DNA of 17,835 nt from Nitrospinota bacterium (GTDB taxonomy: Bacteria; UBA8248). The position numbers were made by a program, and so were the translations under genes. Below the pieces are notes generated by a model. The model was given only the letters and a program-made list of their open reading frames with translations. It made no database searches and had not been told where the DNA came from. Where the stretch lies: assembly GCA_011523725.1 (NCBI GenBank), contig WTGD01000002.1, forward strand, positions 1-17,835, given 5' to 3'. Below are positions 7,073 to 13,452 of the stretch, in pieces. Within the stretch, counting starts at the first letter, position 1; each line of letters opens with the position of its first letter.

Positions 7073-8530
7073 GTGTCATCAACACCCAGTGAAACATTGT
7101 GCCGGTTTTCTCAGGCCCTAGAATTTTCTGACATCCCTCCAGCAGTGATCCATCAGACAAAATTATTGATTCTTGATTTCATGGGAATTGCACTGGCAGC
7201 TTGTTCCACGAAAATTGACAAACCCTTGCGGGCAATGGCGAATGCCATGACCGGAAAAATTTCGGACTCTGAAAATGTCTCACATGAATTAGGGCCATGC
7301 AGCGCAATCGGGGGGAAAAGCCGAATGCCCGCGCCCAACGCCGCTTTTTTGAATGGTGCGCTGGGTCATTCCCTCGATTTTGACGATACGCACGCGAAGT
7401 CAATCATCCACACCGCAGCGCCTGTTGTGCCAGCAGCATTCGCGGGCGCGGAAGAGTTCCAGAAAACAGGAAAGGATATGATTCGTGCCTGTGTTGCCGG
7501 GTTCGAATCGGAAACCAGAATCGGGTTAGCTGCTCCCGGGAAATTCCATGCCCGCGGCTTCCATATGACGGCCATCGCCGGTACTTTTGGCGCCGCCATA
7601 GCCTATGCGCTTCAAAGTGGATTGAGCGCTGAAAGAATGAACTGGGCGCTTGGCATATGTGGAAGCATGGCTGCCGGGCTCTTTGAATATTTAGAAAATG
7701 GGAGTCCTGTAAAGGCGCTTCATCCCGGTTGGGCGGCGCATAGTGGCATTTGTTCCACGATTCTCGCGAGTCATAATTTCGCCGGTCCGCAAACAGTATT
7801 CGAGGGTAGATTCGGCTTGCTCAAAAGCCATCTCGGCGATGAAGAATTCGAGGTGGAAGCACTCACACGGGGCCTGTGCGAAACTTGGGAAACCTTGGCC
7901 ATTGGTTTCAAGCCCTATCCTTGCGGCCATGTGATTCATGCGTTTTTGGATGCCGGACTACGCCTCAAAGAACGTGAGAAAATACCGCACACGAAAATTA
8001 AAAGCATTATTTGTCATGCTGCCAAGGGAGCAATCGACTTGGTGCTCGACCCGATCGAAGCAAAACGAAAACCCAGGGGAGAATACGATGCAAAATTCTC
8101 TTTGCCATATTGTCTGGCCAGTATTTTCGTAAGGGGCCAGTGTGGCGTAGATGATTTCGAAAAAAATGCAATAGCAAACCCCGCAGTTCTAGCCCTAGCG
8201 GATAAGGTCTCCTTTACCCAGGATGATACACAGGATTTTCCGAGATTCTTCCCTGGCGTCGTTGAAGTTCGACTTGATGATGGGAATATCTATACCGAGG
8301 AAGAAAAACATCAAAGAGGGTGCGCTGAAAATCCATTCGCAGATGAAGATGTGTATGAGAAATTCAAGGACAATGCCCATCGGAGTCTCTCGCCTGGAGA
8401 GGCAGAAGATTTGATGGCAATGGCGATGGTTCTCGAGGAACTGGATAGCGTGAATGCGATAGGTGAACTCCTAAGAAAGGCGACTAATCATCGAGTGGAT
8501 CTTCAATCACCGTTACGAAATCCGGCATAA
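7073..8530 (+). CDS. MmgE/PrpD family protein
   Basis: This is a 485-residue member of the family that includes 2-methylcitrate dehydratase PrpD, cis-aconitate decarboxylase and iminodisuccinate epimerase. The N-terminal helical domain shows DFMGIALAACSTKID, then NAAFLNGALGHSLDFDDTH, the hallmark active-site segment, and PAAFAGAEEF. GFHMTAIAGTFGAAIAYAL and KALHPGWAAHSGI follow, then KPYPCGHVIHAFLDA opening the second domain. The start is GTG 7073, with AAGGAG at 7058-7063 inside the end of the upstream luciferase-like gene. No citrate synthase, acetyl-CoA ligase or isocitrate-lyase-like gene is nearby, so a methylcitrate-cycle role is not supported, and a specialised dehydratase, epimerase or decarboxylase role with the adjacent monooxygenase is more likely. 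The last 47 bases overlap the convergent ABC ATPase gene. Confidence 0.93.
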   Translation: MSSTPSETLCRFSQALEFSDIPPAVIHQTKLLILDFMGIALAACSTKIDKPLRAMANAMTGKISDSENVSHELGPCSAIGGKSRMPAPNAAFLNGALGHSLDFDDTHAKSIIHTAAPVVPAAFAGAEEFQKTGKDMIRACVAGFESETRIGLAAPGKFHARGFHMTAIAGTFGAAIAYALQSGLSAERMNWALGICGSMAAGLFEYLENGSPVKALHPGWAAHSGICSTILASHNFAGPQTVFEGRFGLLKSHLGDEEFEVEALTRGLCETWETLAIGFKPYPCGHVIHAFLDAGLRLKEREKIPHTKIKSIICHAAKGAIDLVLDPIEAKRKPRGEYDAKFSLPYCLASIFVRGQCGVDDFEKNAIANPAVLALADKVSFTQDDTQDFPRFFPGVVEVRLDDGNIYTEEEKHQRGCAENPFADEDVYEKFKDNAHRSLSPGEAEDLMAMAMVLEELDSVNAIGELLRKATNHRVDLQSPLRNPA

Positions 8531-9557
8531 TGCGAAACCTGATTTCTTCGCCGACATCTACCCTTAAATTAGGATGCACACGCATTTTTAGCCGGTGTCC
8601 TTTGCCTATTTCATCGATTATTTCGACTTCCAAAAGGATAGATTGTCCCACATAACGAATTGCGCAAACCTTCGCCCCAAAGGGACCGTCCGAGTCGATT
8701 TCAAAACTCTCGGGTCTAATGGAAATAAAAGCATCCGTGCCGAATTCAAGGTCTCGCATGGAGAGGCACGGCACGGGCCCAATGCTCGTCATCACCTCAT
8801 CATAACCAGCCGATAAAACAATACCCTGTAAAATATTTGTTTGCCCGACAAAACGAGCAGCGAACTCCGTAGCGGGAAATTGGTAAATTTCACGAGGCGA
8901 GCCGCCTTGTTCAACTTTTCCATCTCGCATGATCAAAATATGGTCGGCCATATACATCGCTTCCTGCGGGTCGTGCGTGACCATCAACGTTGTAACGCCC
9001 ATTTGCTTAAGCAACCCCAGGGTATCCTCGCGCACTTGGACTCGCAGGTTAATGTCAAGCCCGGCAAATGGTTCGTCCAGAAGCAAAAGCCGGGGGAGAG
9101 GCGCCAATGCCCGAAGCAGAGCAACGCGCTGTTGCTGGCCTCCTGACAGGGTATGGGGATAAGCATCGGTCAATTCTACGATATCCATCTGGATCATGGC
9201 TCTTTGTATTTCAGCCAGTTTTTCCGGTGAAGGATTATTGAGCCCGAAAGTAATATTGTGCAAAACATCCAGGTGAGGGAAAAGGGCATAATCCTGAAAC
9301 ATGAATCCCACGTTTCTCTTTTCCGGTGGCATTTGGATTCGACTTGCAGGTTCCGATATCACAATTTGGTCTAGGCGAATTCTTCCAGCTTGCAGCGAAG
9401 TGAGCCCAGCAACTAACCGCAATAATGTCGTCTTGCCGCATCCAGAAGGCCCCAACAGACATGCGACTTGACCCTCTTCGACAGTCAAAGACAAATTCTC
9501 GATGACTTCTTTGTTTCCATATGAGTGCGAGATATTTTCGATGTCGAGCTTGGTCAT
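8484..9557 (-). CDS. Ferric-iron-type ABC transporter ATP-binding protein
   Basis: This 357-residue ATPase belongs to the FbpC/PotA-like import class and should power the adjacent permease at the inner face of the membrane. Visible elements are A-loop Y13, Walker A GPSGCGKTT (36-44), Q-loop Q88 (MFQDYALFPHL), signature LSGGQ (137-141), Walker B LLLLDEP (157-163), D-loop GLD, and switch H195 (VTHD). The tail from about 235 (VGQTNILQG onward) is a TOBE-type regulatory domain, including SIRPESFEI. The start ATG 9557 lies 14 bases after the permease stop, with GAGGA ahead of it. It is the last gene of the binding protein, permease, ATPase operon. Iron specificity is inferred from the binding protein and regulator, since the ATPase alone would also fit thiamine or spermidine importers. 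Its 3' end overlaps the convergent MmgE/PrpD gene by 47 bases. Confidence 0.93.
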   Translation of the reverse strand: MTKLDIENISHSYGNKEVIENLSLTVEEGQVACLLGPSGCGKTTLLRLVAGLTSLQAGRIRLDQIVISEPASRIQMPPEKRNVGFMFQDYALFPHLDVLHNITFGLNNPSPEKLAEIQRAMIQMDIVELTDAYPHTLSGGQQQRVALLRALAPLPRLLLLDEPFAGLDINLRVQVREDTLGLLKQMGVTTLMVTHDPQEAMYMADHILIMRDGKVEQGGSPREIYQFPATEFAARFVGQTNILQGIVLSAGYDEVMTSIGPVPCLSMRDLEFGTDAFISIRPESFEIDSDGPFGAKVCAIRYVGQSILLEVEIIDEIGKGHRLKMRVHPNLRVDVGEEIRFRIMPDFVTVIEDPLDD

Positions 9558-9571
9558 TTAGAGCGTGGTCC

Positions 9572-11266
9572 TCATTTTCCTGCTCCGGGGCGCGCCCCTT
9601 GGATGGTGCGGCTCAAATAAATGACGGGCAATAAACCTGCCGCAACGATGCTCAAAGAGCCAAGAGCACTTTCTTCTAAAAGTTCATCCGTAGCCAGTTG
9701 GTGCACCTGTGTGGCCAGCGTTTCAAAGTTAAACGGACGCAATATGATTGTCATGGGAAGTTCTTTCATCGTATCTACAAACACCAATATCGCCGCCGCC
9801 AGGATACCGCCACGGAGCATGGGCAAATGAATTCGCTTCAGAGTCTTGCCAGGCCCCAGGCCAAGCGTTCGAGCGGCACCATCCATGTTGGGCGTAACCC
9901 TCATCAGGCTGGCTTCCATGGTGCCATAGGAAAGCGCCAGGAAACGAGTCAGATATCCATAGGTGACAGCTGCGATCGTGCCGCTAAACAGCAGTCCTGT
10001 GGAGATGCCAAAAACATTATTAAGAAACCCTTGGATGAATACATCTATTTTGCCCATGGGTATCAGGACGCCGACGGCGAGAACTGCACCGGGTACAGCA
10101 TATCCAACACTGGCGAACCTTGCAGCCGATTTGAGCAGCGGGTTTTCCTGGAGACGGGCGCCATACGCCAGAAAAATGCCTGCCAATACGGATAGGGCTG
10201 CGCTCAGGGATGATAAAACCAGGCTATTTGAAAGAATGGAATAAAAATCATGTGAAATGCTTTCCTCATAATAGTTCCAGGCGTAATAGCCTAAAATAGA
10301 TGCTGGCAGAATGAAGCCGAATCCGATTGGCAACAAACACGAGATCACCGCACCCAACATCTTTATGCCCCGCAACTGGTAACTTGGAAGGGCTTGATAT
10401 TTCGTGGAAGTATTAAAATACCTTTGATTGGTGCGTGATTTTCTCTCCGCCCATAATAGAAGCAAGACAAAACACAGGGCGACAACGGCAAGTTGAGCGG
10501 CACCTGAGAGATTGTTCATGTTGAGCCACACATCGAAGATTCCAGCTGTGAGCGTTTCCACGGCAAAGAAATCAACCGTTCCAAAATCATTCAGCGCTTC
10601 CATCAGAACCAAACTCACACCGATGACCAGCGATGGGCGTGCCGAGGGCAGGGCAATGGAAATAAAACTCTGCCACGCGGTTTTGCCCAGAGTTCTACTC
10701 ACCTCCAATATACAAACCGATTGTTGAACAAAAGCCACGCGCGCGAGCAAGTAAACATACGGATAAAGTGTAAGCGTCATTACGAAAATAGCACCGCGTA
10801 AGGAACGTATTTCCGGAAACCAGTAGTCGCGACTCGATTCCCACCCAAAGATGTTACGCAACAGCGTCTGCACCGGACCCGCAAATTCAAACACGTCGGT
10901 ATAGACATAGGCCACGACATATGTCGGCATCGCCATGGGTAAGAGCAGCGCCCACTCGACGATTCGTCGTCCCGGAAATCGGCATAGAGTTACCAGCCAA
11001 GCGGTGGCGGTACCGATGAGAAGTGTGCCTATGCCTACTCCCACCATCAGACCGATTGTGGTCATTACATAGCGCGACAATACGGTAGTGAGTAGGTGGT
11101 GCCAGATGTCACCGCTAGGCTGAAGGGCGAATATACTAACTGCCAGTAGAGGAGCCGCTATGAAAAAAGCGAGCAGAAGAGTTCCGCTCGTCCAGAAATC
11201 TAATTGAAACCTTTTCGCAAAACGCCTAGGGAAGGCTTCTATGTTCAATCCATCTCCTACACTCAT
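9572..11266 (-). CDS. Ferric-iron-type ABC transporter permease, two fused membrane domains
   Basis: This is an inner-membrane permease of about 564 residues made of two tandem BPD-type domains, the usual FbpB/SfuB architecture. Roughly twelve hydrophobic segments are visible, the first being TLLLAFFIAAPLLAVSIFAL. Each half carries an EAA-like loop for contact with the ATPase: ...EVSRTLGKTAWQSFISIALPSARPSLVIG in the first and ...DGAARTLGLGPGKTLKRIHLPMLRGGILAA in the second. YVVAYVYTDVFEFAGPVQTLLRN is typical of iron-type permeases. The longest frame begins at TTG 11356, inside the loop of the upstream terminator and without a ribosome-binding site; ATG 11266 with AGGGAT just ahead is the better start, though its site is weak. 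It lies between the binding protein and ATPase genes and should form the channel of that importer. Confidence 0.9.
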   Translation of the reverse strand: MSVGDGLNIEAFPRRFAKRFQLDFWTSGTLLLAFFIAAPLLAVSIFALQPSGDIWHHLLTTVLSRYVMTTIGLMVGVGIGTLLIGTATAWLVTLCRFPGRRIVEWALLLPMAMPTYVVAYVYTDVFEFAGPVQTLLRNIFGWESSRDYWFPEIRSLRGAIFVMTLTLYPYVYLLARVAFVQQSVCILEVSRTLGKTAWQSFISIALPSARPSLVIGVSLVLMEALNDFGTVDFFAVETLTAGIFDVWLNMNNLSGAAQLAVVALCFVLLLLWAERKSRTNQRYFNTSTKYQALPSYQLRGIKMLGAVISCLLPIGFGFILPASILGYYAWNYYEESISHDFYSILSNSLVLSSLSAALSVLAGIFLAYGARLQENPLLKSAARFASVGYAVPGAVLAVGVLIPMGKIDVFIQGFLNNVFGISTGLLFSGTIAAVTYGYLTRFLALSYGTMEASLMRVTPNMDGAARTLGLGPGKTLKRIHLPMLRGGILAAAILVFVDTMKELPMTIILRPFNFETLATQVHQLATDELLEESALGSLSIVAAGLLPVIYLSRTIQGARPGAGK

Positions 11267-11329
11267 GCCATCCCTGCTACTAGATCTACCTTGAAAAATT
11301 ACTTCTCGAAACCTTTTTATATAAACCAA

Positions 11330-11383
11330 AAGACCCCAAAAGCCCTGTACCCGCAAGGAGGATAATAAGGCTTTTGGGGTCTT
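11330..11383 (-). terminator. Strong intercistronic hairpin terminator between binding protein and permease genes
   Basis: AAGACCCCAAAAGCC (11330-11344) and GGCTTTTGGGGTCTT (11369-11383) are perfect 15-base inverted copies around a 24-base loop. On the minus strand the structure begins 11 bases after the binding-protein stop and the last arm runs into TTGGTTTAT, a U-rich tail, so it is oriented to end the minus-strand transcript. Such partial terminators commonly raise the ratio of binding protein to membrane parts. The loop of the minus-strand RNA contains CCUCCUU, the same as the anti-Shine-Dalgarno end of 16S rRNA. Confidence 0.8.
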
Positions 11384-11394
11384 GATACTAGCCG

Positions 11395-12465
11395 CTAATT
11401 GCTGGGGCTGAAGTTATTGTAATCTACCTGGTCAACCAGCTTGGAGGCGGTAGCCCGCTTATTCGCCACTTCGGCCAAATTGATTGTATCGGCCTTGAAT
11501 TTTCCCCATGAATCGACGATCGGATGGGTCTTCACGCCCTTTTTCAACGGGTATTCATAGTTCTGGTCGGCATACAGTTTTTGCGCATATTCACCGCTTA
11601 AGAACTCAATGAGGCGAACCGCGTTTCCCCGGTTTTTCGCATGTTTGGTAACGGCGGCGCCGCTGATGTTGACATGCGTTCCCCTGTCTTTTTGGTTGGG
11701 GAAAATGATGTATACGGCTTTCGCCCATTCTTGTTGAACTTTCTTTTTCTTGTTTGTCGCCATTTTCGCCATGTAGTACGTATTGGCCAAAGCGAGATCG
11801 CATTCTCCCGAGTGAATAGCCTTCGCCTGCGCACGGTCGTTGCCTTGGGGCTTACGGACCAGGTTGGACTTGAGGCCCACCAGCCATTTCTTGGCTTTCG
11901 CTTTGCCTGAATGCGCTACGATGGAGGCAAACAGGGATACGTTGTAGACATGCTTGCCGGAACGCGTACAAATCTTGCCTTTCCACTTCGGATCAGCCAG
12001 ATCCTCATAGCGGGTGATTGCACCCGGTTTTACGCGCTTTTTGCTGGCGTATATAACGCGTCCACGCGTTGTGAGACCAAACCAATGGCCCTTGGGATGA
12101 CGATAGGAGGAGGGGATGTTCTGCTCCAGTACTTTCGACTTCACCGGCTGCAACAATCCGGCCTCATCCATGTCGTGGAGACGCCCGATGTCCACGGTCA
12201 ATACAGCGTCTGCTGCTCCTGGCGTTGCCTTGATTTTCTCCAGCATGCCTTTTTTCGCGAAAACGACGTTGGTTTTGATGCCCGTTTTTTTCGTAAACTC
12301 TGTTAACATCGGCTTGATGAGAAATGGTTGCCGGTAAGAGTAGAGGTTGACGACCTCTTCGGTGCTGGCCGCAGTCTTGCCCAGCGACAAGGCTGCCACC
12401 ATGACAATCATAGCAATTCCAACGTACAACCTCACACGCCTTGTCCCGTTCGGTACAGCAAACAT
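11395..12465 (-). CDS. Fe(3+) ABC transporter substrate-binding protein (FutA/IdiA/FbpA type)
   Basis: This is a 356-residue exported periplasmic binding protein that captures ferric iron for the adjacent permease and ATPase. Start ATG 12465 is chosen because GGAG ends at 12475, 9 bases away; the in-frame ATG 12474 touches that site directly. Residues 1-34 are a signal peptide (basic RRVR, hydrophobic LYVGIAMIVMVAALSLG, cleavage likely near TAAS). The mature protein opens VVNLYSYRQPFLIKPML, typical of FutA/IdiA proteins. DAVLTVDIGRLHDMDEAGLLQP and KWKGKICTRSGKHVYN follow. The paired tyrosines Y230-Y231 (ANTYYMA) match the iron-ligand pair of the family. GTHVNISGAAVTKHAKN and FLSGEYAQKLYA close the fold. 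It is encoded between a metalloregulator gene and the hairpin terminator. Confidence 0.93.
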   Translation of the reverse strand: MFAVPNGTRRVRLYVGIAMIVMVAALSLGKTAASTEEVVNLYSYRQPFLIKPMLTEFTKKTGIKTNVVFAKKGMLEKIKATPGAADAVLTVDIGRLHDMDEAGLLQPVKSKVLEQNIPSSYRHPKGHWFGLTTRGRVIYASKKRVKPGAITRYEDLADPKWKGKICTRSGKHVYNVSLFASIVAHSGKAKAKKWLVGLKSNLVRKPQGNDRAQAKAIHSGECDLALANTYYMAKMATNKKKKVQQEWAKAVYIIFPNQKDRGTHVNISGAAVTKHAKNRGNAVRLIEFLSGEYAQKLYADQNYEYPLKKGVKTHPIVDSWGKFKADTINLAEVANKRATASKLVDQVDYNNFSPSN

Positions 12466-12519
12466 AAGTTCCATCTCCTGTCTAGAGGTGTCGACCAGAT
12501 GGCCTATTTGTGTGAATAA

Positions 12520-12561
12520 GGCTCAAGAGCGAGCCGTGTGACAACAAAGTCTTAAGTCACA
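12520..12561 (-). promoter_or_regulatory. Inverted repeats in the gap before the iron-binding protein gene
   Basis: The 127-base gap holds TGTGAC (12537-12542) facing GTCACA (12556-12561) and a GC-rich 5-base stem GGCTC (12520-12524) with GAGCC (12531-12535). TGTGA and TCACA are 15 bases apart rather than the 6 of a CRP/FNR-type site, so an operator of that type is not supported. They may form stem-loops behind the regulator gene. I see no clear -35/-10 pair for a separate binding-protein promoter. Confidence 0.3.
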
Positions 12562-12592
12562 GACTGGGTTCCATTTCGTCGTTCAAATTTCC

Positions 12593-13123
12593 CTATTTTT
12601 TCGTCAGGTCGTCGAAATCGATGACACTGATATCGCAATGGTAAGAACATGTCGGGCATGTATCGACGCTCTCACACGAGCGCCGAAATTGATTGAATTT
12701 CTCCAAGATTTCCTGATTGCCGTTTTCTTCGAAAAAGCGCAACAGATCGAGAAGCCTGTCTATGGAGTTCCCGCTTACGTAGTGTTCCATCACGCAAGCG
12801 TCGACAAAAGCTTGCTCTTCTTCTACTCCCAAAACGTCCGTGAGAAAGTGCATCAAAATAGAGAATTTTCCCGACACGCCCTTGGCTCGTTTTGCGCCTT
12901 CTTCCGTCAATAGAATGCTTTCGTAGACACGGTGAGATACGAGCCCATTCGAGCGGAGTGTCTTCACCGCGGCGGAAACCGCCGGCTTCGCCACACCCAG
13001 CATAGAGGCGATATCCGTCACGCGCGCGTATCCTTTGCTTTCCTGAAGGTCGAATATGGCGCGAAGATAGTGCTCCAGACTGGGTGATAGGGACCCGCGC
13101 GAGTGGTGCGTCTGTGGCGTCAT
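12593..13123 (-). CDS. DtxR/MntR-family metal-dependent transcriptional regulator with Cys-rich tail
   Basis: This is a 176-residue DNA-binding repressor-type protein. The N-terminal winged helix-turn-helix (about residues 12-75) shows LEHYLRAIFDLQES, RVTDIASMLGVAKPAVSAAVKTLRSNGLV and YESILLTEEGAKRAKGVSGKF, the DtxR/MntR pattern. The dimerisation/metal domain has CVMEHYVSGNSIDRLLDLLRF. The C-terminus carries four cysteines, C150, C156, C159 and C163 (C-x5-C-x2-C-x3-C), which could bind a metal or cluster. There is no SH3-like third domain, so it resembles MntR rather than full-length DtxR. AGGGG lies ahead of ATG 13123. It is directly upstream of the iron-uptake genes on the same strand and very probably controls them and itself through the repeats at 13156-13201. 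Whether it senses iron or manganese is not settled by sequence; the transporter suggests iron. Confidence 0.9.
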   Translation of the reverse strand: MTPQTHHSRGSLSPSLEHYLRAIFDLQESKGYARVTDIASMLGVAKPAVSAAVKTLRSNGLVSHRVYESILLTEEGAKRAKGVSGKFSILMHFLTDVLGVEEEQAFVDACVMEHYVSGNSIDRLLDLLRFFEENGNQEILEKFNQFRRSCESVDTCPTCSYHCDISVIDFDDLTKK

Positions 13124-13155
13124 GGTGTAAACCCCTTTTCGAGTTGAAAGAAGCT

Positions 13156-13201
13156 ATTGTTAATCAAAATCAATAATGTTAAATATCATTAACAATGTTA
13201 C
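13156..13201. promoter_or_regulatory. Tandem operator-like boxes upstream of the DtxR/MntR-type gene
   Basis: The hexamer TGTTAA occurs at 13158-13163 and 13177-13182, and TGTTAC at 13196-13201, each 19 bases from the last. TTAACA at 13189-13194 makes 13177-13194 a perfect 6-6-6 palindrome. The first box pairs less well with TCAATA (13170-13175, 4 of 6). Separately, ATTGTTAAT (13156-13164) and ATTAACAAT (13188-13196) are perfect 9-base inverted copies. DtxR/MntR-type dimers bind palindromes of about 18-19 bases, so two tandem boxes controlling both directions is the likely reading. Confidence 0.6.
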
Positions 13202-13208
13202 TTGTCTT

Positions 13209-13214
13209 TATAAT
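13209..13214 (+). promoter_or_regulatory. Consensus -10 box reading away from the regulator gene
   Basis: TATAAT (13209-13214) is a perfect -10 hexamer on the plus strand. The best -35 match, TTAACA (13189-13194), is only 14 bases away; at 17 bases the hexamer is TCATTA, a poor match. Either way the -35 region overlaps the palindromic operator, so a plus-strand promoter here would be controlled by the same protein. It would serve the small frame at 13232. Confidence 0.4.
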
Positions 13215-13231
13215 ATATGTCAAGCAGGAAA

Positions 13232-13372
13232 ATGAAAAATTTCCAGACCATATTCAGGAAGAATGGCAAAGGAGATATGAGACTGAAGAGTCTACATGAA
13301 GTAGAGGCTATAACTGATTTGTATCATTACGGATATGATTTGAAATTACCGGAAATCAACACCGATTCATAG
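13232..13372 (+). CDS. Candidate small protein of 46 residues, divergent from the metalloregulator gene
   Basis: An open frame runs from ATG 13232 to TAG 13370-13372. It begins MKNFQTIFRKNGKGDM, continues LKSLHEVEAITDLYHYG and ends LPEINTDS. I do not recognise it. It is mixed-charge and has no membrane segment or cysteine. AGGA (13226-13229) is only 2 bases from the first ATG, and a second in-frame ATG at 13277 (31 residues) has AAAGGAG at 13268-13274, also close. A TATAAT box and the operator-like repeats lie directly upstream, and the frame fills the otherwise empty 329-base gap between regulator and ROK kinase genes. If real, it could be an iron-regulated small protein. A chance frame in AT-rich DNA is quite possible. 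Confidence 0.35.
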   Translation: MKNFQTIFRKNGKGDMRLKSLHEVEAITDLYHYGYDLKLPEINTDS

Positions 13373-13452
13373 CACCGCGATTTTTCTCGTTGAAAGTAAA
13401 AGTCGCTCGTGTGCGATTCTCGAATAATCGGGAAAAGACTATTTGTAGACTG
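13373..13452. other. Gap between the small frame and the ROK kinase gene, weak hairpin only
   Basis: No gene is visible here. TTCTCGA (13417-13423) can pair with TCGGGAA (13428-13434), with one G-T wobble and a 4-base loop, 19 bases beyond the ROK stop on the minus strand. There is no T-run beside it on either strand, so a shared terminator is possible but unproven. Confidence 0.3.

Noticed and set aside
9698..10195. A 165-codon plus-strand frame within the permease gene
   Set aside because: It is antisense to conserved permease transmembrane and EAA-loop sequence and has no recognisable domain or ribosome-binding site.
11341..11356. TTG 11356 as start of the iron permease
   Set aside because: It lies in the loop of a strong terminator, has no purine-rich site ahead, and adds 30 residues not expected in the family. 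ATG 11266 fits better.
12537..12561. A CRP/FNR-type site from TGTGA and TCACA
   Set aside because: The half-sites are 15 bases apart rather than 6, so the protein family could not bind them as one site.
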